This document shows, piece by piece, positions 32,737 to 37,157 of a stretch of DNA of 37,157 bases (position 1 is the stretch's first letter; each line of letters opens with the position of its first letter). The stretch spans positions 1 through 37,157 of the forward strand of contig JAIOZM010000039.1 of assembly GCA_021740585.1 (NCBI GenBank), written 5' to 3'. Both the position numbers and the translations under genes were made by a program. Under the pieces are notes generated by a model. The model was not told the origin of the DNA and ran no database searches. It saw only the letters and a program-made list of their open reading frames with translations. The stretch is from Bacteroidales bacterium. GTDB lineage: Bacteria > Bacteroidota > Bacteroidia > Bacteroidales > GCA-2748055.

Positions 32737-33491
32737 TGATTGTTTTCAAAAATAAAAACACAATAGCACTCCTGGTAATCATGGGTGCTATTGCGTTTTG
32801 CGGACTTCTTATTACATATATTTATTATAAAAATATAAATGATTCTGTCGATCCCAGGATTCTCGAAGCCCGTACATTGTATGAAAAATATAATGGATAC
32901 GCGCAGGAGAATGAATATGAAGCTATTTTTTCACTTATGGATAGTATTGAATCCATTTACCATGCAAACCTTCACTATAAGGATTCTTATGAAACCGGGG
33001 TTCTTCATAATAACCGTGCGGCAGCTTATCTGACAATGGCGCTATATTCAACTGATATTGATAGCCTTACACAAGATTCTCTATTTGATTTGGCTGAAAT
33101 ATCGGCTAATAATAGTATTGAAATATACTTGAATTGGCTGGAACTATATCAACATAAAACTATTCAGGAAATTCAAACCTTAATCACAAACGATTTTTAT
33201 GTTGGATTAGAAAAATACGATGCTCATAAAAAAGCTAAGTTCCTAAAAAGCAGATTAAAGGAAATCATTGATTCACAAAAGGAAACAGAAAGAAGATTAT
33301 CAGTATCTTATACAAATCTTGGTATTATTTATCGTCATAAACTAAATTACGAAATGGCTGCAAATTCCTATCTAAAAGCACTGGAATTATGGGAAAACAA
33401 TCTCACGGCCGAAAATAATTTAAACGCTCTTTTAGGCCGGGCGCAGAAGAAAAGAACTATGTTACAAAAATTATTTCCTCCTGAAAAATAA
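32736..33491 (+). CDS. Membrane-anchored TPR-like protein
   Basis: A 251-residue protein with one N-terminal transmembrane helix (about residues 8-31, TIALLVIMGAIAFCGLLITY) and a helical, probably periplasmic body. The N-terminal part of the body has LEARTLYEKYN and LHNNRAAAYLTMALY, and the C-terminal part SVSYTNLGIIYRHKLNYEMA followed by ANSYLKALELWENN is a clear tetratricopeptide repeat. The ATG shares one base with the symporter stop (TAATG), so translation is coupled. A scaffold or sensor role for the symporter is possible but unproven; I do not recognise a named family. Confidence 0.8.
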   Translation: MIVFKNKNTIALLVIMGAIAFCGLLITYIYYKNINDSVDPRILEARTLYEKYNGYAQENEYEAIFSLMDSIESIYHANLHYKDSYETGVLHNNRAAAYLTMALYSTDIDSLTQDSLFDLAEISANNSIEIYLNWLELYQHKTIQEIQTLITNDFYVGLEKYDAHKKAKFLKSRLKEIIDSQKETERRLSVSYTNLGIIYRHKLNYEMAANSYLKALELWENNLTAENNLNALLGRAQKKRTMLQKLFPPEK

Positions 33492-33524
33492 TAGAGGAAT
33501 ATATAGAATATAAAATTTACTACT

Positions 33525-34811
33525 ATGAAAAAATCAATTTTGATCCTCTTTACGATTGCTTATTCATTTTTAAATATCCAGGCTCAGGATGAAAAAGCCA
33601 ATTTTGGGATTAAATTCTCTGGTTTTGTAAAAACCGATTTCTTTTTCGACTCCCGGCAGACGGTTAATGCAAGAGAAGGTCATTTTCTATTGTGGCCTGC
33701 TGCAGAATCATTGGATGCTAACGGACAGGACATTAATGCAAAATCAAGCTTCAACTTCCTCTCTCTTCAATCGAGATTAAGTGTAAATATAACGGGACCG
33801 GATGCCTTTGGCGCTAAAACCTCCGGACTAATTGAAGGTGACTTCTTCGCACAGGCTAATGATAACATTAACCTTCTCAGACTCAGACATGCTTTTGTCA
33901 AATTAAAATGGTCAAATACAGAACTCTTAACCGGACAATACTGGAATCCATTGTTTGTAACGGACTGTTTCCCAGGTACTGTTTCATTTAATACTGGTAC
34001 TCCTTTTCAGTCATTTGCCCGCAATCCACAGATAAGAATTAGTCATGACATTGGAGACGTAAAATTATTAATTGCTGCACTTGCACAAAGGGACTTTGCT
34101 TCCAGAGGTCCGGATCCTTCAAATAATAACAATACATTGATAAGCTCAGATTTTTTGCGTAATTCAACCATCCCCGATCTGCATTTTCAGGTTCACTACA
34201 ATTTAAAGAATGAAGAATCAGAAACAAATATTCTTTTGGGAACCGGTCTTGCATATAAAACAGTTGTTCCCAGATTGTTTTCCTCTGATGGTACAAATAA
34301 ATACAAAGTAGATGAAAAACTTGGTGGATTAACAGCTCTTGGGTTCACCACCATTACTTTAAAGCCAGCAACTATAAAAGTGATGGCTCGTTACGGCGAA
34401 AATATATCCGATCTTCTTTCAATAAGTGGATTTGCAATAAAAGAAATTGAAGATCCTGTAACCGGAGAACAGTCGTATACACCTTTAAAAAACCTATCCT
34501 ATTGGACAGATATTCAATCTAATGGCAAAAATATTCAAGTTGGGATATTCGGTGGATATCTAAAAAATATGGGTACTAAGGAAGAAATGTCGGCTCAAAC
34601 AAATAATGTGTACGGCTTAGCAACAAATATTGAGAGCTTATTCCGGATTTCACCAAGAATAATGCTTATTTCAAACAAAACCAAGCTGGCTTGTGAGGTG
34701 GAATACACATCTGCTGCTTACGGTAGTGCTTATGATGTAAATTATATACCAGCCAATACCACCACGGTTTCAAATCTAAGATTATTGATGAGTGTCATTT
34801 ATTCATTTTAA
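33525..34811 (+). CDS. Porin-like outer-membrane beta-barrel
   Basis: A 428-residue outer-membrane protein with signal MKKSILILFTIAYSFLNIQAQ. Mature sequence begins with the alternating strands KFSGFVKTDFFFDSRQTVN and continues with porin-like runs such as SSFNFLSLQSRLSVNITGPD, LIEGDFFAQAN, LRLRHAFVKLKWSNTELLTG and QYWNPLF. It ends in LRLLMSVIYSF, a terminal strand with C-terminal phenylalanine, the usual barrel assembly signal. It is 33 bases after the TPR gene and likely the last gene of the operon, giving an outer-membrane route for the substrate of the sodium:solute symporter. The substrate is not known. Confidence 0.85.
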   Translation: MKKSILILFTIAYSFLNIQAQDEKANFGIKFSGFVKTDFFFDSRQTVNAREGHFLLWPAAESLDANGQDINAKSSFNFLSLQSRLSVNITGPDAFGAKTSGLIEGDFFAQANDNINLLRLRHAFVKLKWSNTELLTGQYWNPLFVTDCFPGTVSFNTGTPFQSFARNPQIRISHDIGDVKLLIAALAQRDFASRGPDPSNNNNTLISSDFLRNSTIPDLHFQVHYNLKNEESETNILLGTGLAYKTVVPRLFSSDGTNKYKVDEKLGGLTALGFTTITLKPATIKVMARYGENISDLLSISGFAIKEIEDPVTGEQSYTPLKNLSYWTDIQSNGKNIQVGIFGGYLKNMGTKEEMSAQTNNVYGLATNIESLFRISPRIMLISNKTKLACEVEYTSAAYGSAYDVNYIPANTTTVSNLRLLMSVIYSF

Positions 34812-34854
34812 ATCGAGAATAGTCGATTAAACACTATTTCATAAAATTCCTGCT

Positions 34855-34862
34855 TATATTTG
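34855..34862 (+). promoter_or_regulatory. TAnnTTTG -7 element for arfB
   Basis: TATATTTG is an exact -7 consensus, 18 bases before the ATG at 34881, with a near-match TTTC about 15-20 bases upstream. The in-frame TTG at 34860 lies inside this box, which supports the ATG. Confidence 0.5.
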
Positions 34863-34880
34863 TTAATCAGAAGTTTTTAT

Positions 34881-35309
34881 ATGACTGAAGAATTTGAAAA
34901 ATATAAGCAGCCCTTGCTAAGCGAATGCAAATTTACCAGCTCCAGAAGTCAGGGTCCGGGTGGTCAAAACGTAAACAAGGTTAATTCCAGAATTGAACTA
35001 AGATTTGACATATCGGATTCAAATACTTTAAGTGAAGATCAGAAAGGGCTATTAATCAAGAAATTAAAGAATCGCATTTCTACAGAAGGCTTTCTTATTC
35101 TGGCCTCTCAGCTTACCCGGTCACAATTAAAAAATAAAGAGGACGTAATAGATAAATTCCTTCTGTTAATCGAACGCAGTCTCAAAAAACCAAAAAAGCG
35201 AATCCCTACCAAAGTCAAACGCAGCGCCATCGAAAAGCGCATTTCCAACAAAAAGAAAATATCTGAAAAGAAATCAAATCGCGGACGAATTGATAATGAC
35301 GCTATTTAA
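34881..35309 (+). CDS. arfB: Alternative ribosome-rescue factor ArfB (peptidyl-tRNA hydrolase)
   Basis: Release-factor-like protein that frees ribosomes stalled without a stop codon by hydrolysing the peptidyl-tRNA. The catalytic GGQ is at G27-G28-Q29 within SRSQGPGGQNVNKVNSRIEL. The C-terminal tail, from about residue 100, is very rich in lysine and arginine (KKPKKRIPTKVKRSAIEKRI, then more basic residues), as needed to enter the empty mRNA channel. At 142 residues it has normal length. The start is the ATG at 34881. The next gene, a broken RAYT, starts inside its last codons. Confidence 0.94.
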   Translation: MTEEFEKYKQPLLSECKFTSSRSQGPGGQNVNKVNSRIELRFDISDSNTLSEDQKGLLIKKLKNRISTEGFLILASQLTRSQLKNKEDVIDKFLLLIERSLKKPKKRIPTKVKRSAIEKRISNKKKISEKKSNRGRIDNDAI

Positions 35310-35667
35310 TAATAAATATCGCAATGAATCCTTTAGAATGCCAGGGTGGGATTATTTGGGGAATGGGTATTATTTCATTACAATGGTAATTCAAGACCGA
35401 AGATGTTTATTTGGAAAGATTGAAAATGATAAAATGATATTTTCCGTAATTGGACGAATTGCACAAGAAGAATGGGATAAATCATTCGAAATACGAAAGG
35501 AATTATTTTTGGATGAATTCATATTTATGCCAAATCATATTCATGCAATTGTTATAATAAAAAATAACCATAAATCCGGAAATTCATTCGGTTTGGATGG
35601 GGCACGCGATGCGGATGGGGCACGGCCGTGCGTCCCAACCGATCGCACGTCCGTATATCAATTTTAA
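35296..35667 (+). pseudogene. Truncated REP-associated tyrosine transposase (RAYT, Y1_Tnp)
   Basis: The first 90 residues are a clear RAYT/Y1-type transposase start: RMPGWDYLGNGYYFITMVIQ, CLFGKI, and the HUH-type MPNHIHAIVIIKNN with H81 and H83. After this the frame runs into a GC-rich stretch (DGARDADGARPCVPTDR) and stops at 35667. The rest of the transposase, including the catalytic tyrosine and the NPKKWE-type C-terminus, is missing and not found in another frame before cysQ. Intact members are about 180-230 residues. The gene is therefore a remnant, ending in an embedded palindrome (35598-35652). Confidence 0.85.
35598..35652. repeat. GC-rich imperfect palindrome in the RAYT remnant
   Basis: The block contains the perfect 12-bp palindrome GCACGGCCGTGC (35620-35631), flanked by GGGGCACGCGATGCGGATGG and GTCCCAACCGATCGCACGTC, which pair imperfectly across the centre. 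It is much richer in G and C than the gene around it. It is read in frame as GARDADGARPCVPTDR, a pattern common where REP elements lie in RAYT genes. Confidence 0.75.
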
Positions 35668-35688
35668 TTATCTTCGAAAAAAATATTC

Positions 35689-36486
35689 ATGGAAATTAAA
35701 TCATTCATATTCCCAATTCAAGCCGCGATAAAAGCGGGTGAAGAAATAAAAAGAATATACGAAGCATCCGATTTCGAGGTTAGTTATAAAAAAGACGCTT
35801 CTCCCCTAACCACAGCCGATTTGGCAGCAAACAAAATTATTCAAGGTTATCTTGAGAAAACTGATTTTCCGGTTTTATCAGAAGAAAACAAAGAAATTAC
35901 TTATGCTGAAAGAAAACATTGGGAAAGGTTCTGGATGGTGGATCCACTCGATGGAACCAAAGAATTTATTAATAAAAATGGAGAGTTTACGGTGAACATC
36001 GCACTCATTTCCAATCAGATGCCTGTATTTGGAGTAATATATGCTCCGATTTTAAACAAACTCTATTTTGGTGCGAAAGACCTTGGTTCTTTCTGCATGA
36101 ATGTAGAGCAAACCTGCATGATTGATGAGCAGATACTGGCAAAATCAACCAGATTACCTAATTTTAAAAATGAAAATCCCAAACTCCTGAAGGTAGTGGC
36201 AAGTCGTTCTCATTTAGATACTGGGACTATGGAATACATTGAATCCCTTAAGTCCAGAGATATTGAAATAGAATTTGTTTCAAAAGGCTCCTCCCTCAAA
36301 TTATGTCTAATTGCTGAAGGATCCGCAGATATTTACCCAAGACTGGGTCCTACCATGGAATGGGATGTGGCAGCAGGACATGCAATTATAAAATATTCAG
36401 GCAAAACCTTAATTGATTTTCATTCAAAAGAAGAACTGAAATACAATAAGGAGAATTTGTTAAATCATTGGTTTATAGCAAAATAA
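35689..36486 (+). CDS. cysQ: 3'(2'),5'-bisphosphate nucleotidase
   Basis: Magnesium-dependent phosphatase of the inositol monophosphatase superfamily that converts 3'-phosphoadenosine 5'-phosphate (PAP) to AMP during sulfate assimilation. Motifs: SPLTTADLAANKII near the start, SEEN with E65, WMVDPLDGTKEFI with D85 and D88 as metal ligands, and TMEWDVAAGHAII near residue 225 with the third-motif aspartate. The length of 265 residues is typical. It overlaps in sequence with no other gene except for the upstream extension of the DUF4268 gene. No cys genes are seen nearby. Confidence 0.94.
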   Translation: MEIKSFIFPIQAAIKAGEEIKRIYEASDFEVSYKKDASPLTTADLAANKIIQGYLEKTDFPVLSEENKEITYAERKHWERFWMVDPLDGTKEFINKNGEFTVNIALISNQMPVFGVIYAPILNKLYFGAKDLGSFCMNVEQTCMIDEQILAKSTRLPNFKNENPKLLKVVASRSHLDTGTMEYIESLKSRDIEIEFVSKGSSLKLCLIAEGSADIYPRLGPTMEWDVAAGHAIIKYSGKTLIDFHSKEELKYNKENLLNHWFIAK

Positions 36487-36497
36487 AATTTTTCAAT

Positions 36498-36953
36498 ATG
36501 CTTACTATCGAAGAATCCAAGCAACTTAGGTTAGATTTCTGGGCACGTTTTCGAAATTATTCAGCGGTTCGGCGAAAACAAAAGGGGAAACCTTCTCTAT
36601 GGATCATGAATCACACAAAAATCTCACAATTAAAGCTCAAATTTGAATTTGAAACAAATAAGGCTATTGTAGGAATTGATATTGAAACCAGAAATCTGGA
36701 CAAAAGGATTGAATTATTTGGAAAACTGGAACAATTTAAAACCATACTGGAAACTACTATGGGAACAGAAATGATGTGGGAACTGGAATATACCTTAACA
36801 AACGGTAAATCTATAAGTCGTATCTATGTGGAAAAGACAGGAGTAAGCATTTATAACAAAGAAGACTGGCCGGAGGTCTTTACTTTTCTGTATAAAAACA
36901 TGATGAAGCTGGAGAAGTTTTATGAGGAATATTGGGAGGGGATAAAAGAGTAA
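36498..36953 (+). CDS. DUF4268-domain protein
   Basis: A 151-residue protein of unknown function with a DUF4268-like pattern: LTIEESKQLRLDFWARFRNY, then WIMNHTKISQLKLKFEFETN, IGIDIETRN-like strands, and YTLTNGKSISRIYVEKTGVS. DUF4268 often forms the C-terminal part of restriction-associated or nuclease-like proteins, but here it is a stand-alone domain. I start at the ATG at 36498; the TTG at 36468 lies inside the end of cysQ. It follows cysQ by 11 bases and may be co-transcribed with it. Confidence 0.85.
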   Translation: MLTIEESKQLRLDFWARFRNYSAVRRKQKGKPSLWIMNHTKISQLKLKFEFETNKAIVGIDIETRNLDKRIELFGKLEQFKTILETTMGTEMMWELEYTLTNGKSISRIYVEKTGVSIYNKEDWPEVFTFLYKNMMKLEKFYEEYWEGIKE

Positions 36954-36980
36954 TGTGGTGATGTGATGGTGTGGTGGTTC

Positions 36981-36996
36981 CTGAGCCTGCCGAAGG
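36981..36996 (+). repeat. Dispersed CTGAGCCTGCCGAAGG unit
   Basis: CTGAGCCTGCCGAAGG parallels CTGAGCTTGCCGAAG of the cluster at 24485-24656. It stands alone among GT-rich low-complexity sequence. Confidence 0.6.
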
Positions 36997-37074
36997 ATGG
37001 TGTGGGGGTGAAAATACTAAGCAATGTGTTAAATTCTTTCATTGTTGCCCGTTAAAACTTATAAAAACTGAAAA

Positions 37075-37100
37075 GATTGCCGCGCTGCGCTCGCAATGAC
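37075..37100 (+). repeat. Dispersed GATTGC...GCAATGAC repeat, copy 2
   Basis: GATTGCCGCG then CTGCGCTCGCAATGAC is a longer copy of the unit at 25661-25682, with inverted ends (ATTGC/GCAAT). It lies in a gene-free tail following the DUF4268 gene. Confidence 0.65.
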
Positions 37101-37138
37101 GCTGAATGTCAATTGACTATGGTTTGGGAGGGGGTCGG

Positions 37139-37157
37139 GTTCCGGCTTTGCCGGAAC
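37139..37157. repeat. Perfect GTTCCGGC hairpin at the window end
   Basis: GTTCCGGC-TTT-GCCGGAAC has 8-bp perfect arms and a three-base loop. It is cut off by the window edge, so a longer element may continue. GGTTCCGG words also make up the heptamer array at 24575. Confidence 0.65.

Noticed and set aside
34811..34828. AATCGA...TCGATT hairpin after the porin gene
   Set aside because: The stem is only 6 bp, overlaps the stop codon and has no T-run, so it is too weak to call a terminator.

Overview
The window looks like chromosomal DNA from a Bacteroidota bacterium, probably an anaerobic or microaerobic member of the Bacteroidales/Marinilabiliales. The evidence is AT-rich intergenic DNA, TAnnTTTG -7 promoter elements, weak Shine-Dalgarno sequences, many lipobox lipoproteins, and families typical of that phylum (S9 peptidases, DUF1080 and LVIVD proteins, AGCS and SSS sodium symporters). 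No rRNA, tRNA, CRISPR array, phage or complete insertion sequence was seen.

Layout. 1-1095: 5' part of typA (minus). 1096-1652: palindromic repeat element. 1653-3715: AGCS sodium/amino-acid symporter translationally coupled to a lysozyme-like protein. 3716-4136: a second repeat element of the same architecture. 4137-7253: msrA divergent from the three-gene AmmeMemoRadiSam cluster (amrS, amrB, amrA). 7281-14724: small hypothetical, PQQ-type propeller lipoprotein with an EF-hand pair and higher GC, queE, an outer-membrane barrel candidate, an LVIVD lipoprotein, another propeller-like lipoprotein and an alkaline phosphatase. 15025-17579: a Gfo/Idh/MocA oxidoreductase facing a two-domain DUF1080 lipoprotein across a strong bidirectional terminator. 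17645-24484: nucleotide-sugar genes (a GalU-type pyrophosphorylase coupled to a glucuronokinase-like GHMP kinase, and galK) around a PAP2 phosphatase and an S9 peptidase. 24485-24768: dense small repeats. 24769-29986: an MBL-fold hydrolase, an MFS transporter and a five-gene cluster (DUF134 regulator, two NifX/NifB-like proteins, two MinD-type ATPases with ferredoxin inserts). 30288-34811: a sodium:solute symporter operon with an enlarged DUF4212-like small subunit, a TPR membrane protein and a porin. 34881-36953: arfB, a truncated RAYT-type transposase, cysQ and a DUF4268 gene. The window ends in dispersed repeats.

The most interesting parts are: (1) the DUF134/NifX/MinD-ferredoxin cluster, which resembles the Desulfovibrio orange-protein (ORP) cluster and has a palindrome sitting directly against its -7 element; (2) the AmmeMemoRadiSam operon beside msrA, with an apparently leaderless promoter; (3) the glucuronokinase-like/GalU pair, a possible UDP-glucuronate salvage route; (4) the oxidoreductase/DUF1080 pair, which fits keto-glycoside chemistry; (5) at least two families of REP-like palindromes together with a broken RAYT gene. 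Functions come from motif recognition by eye; no database search was run.
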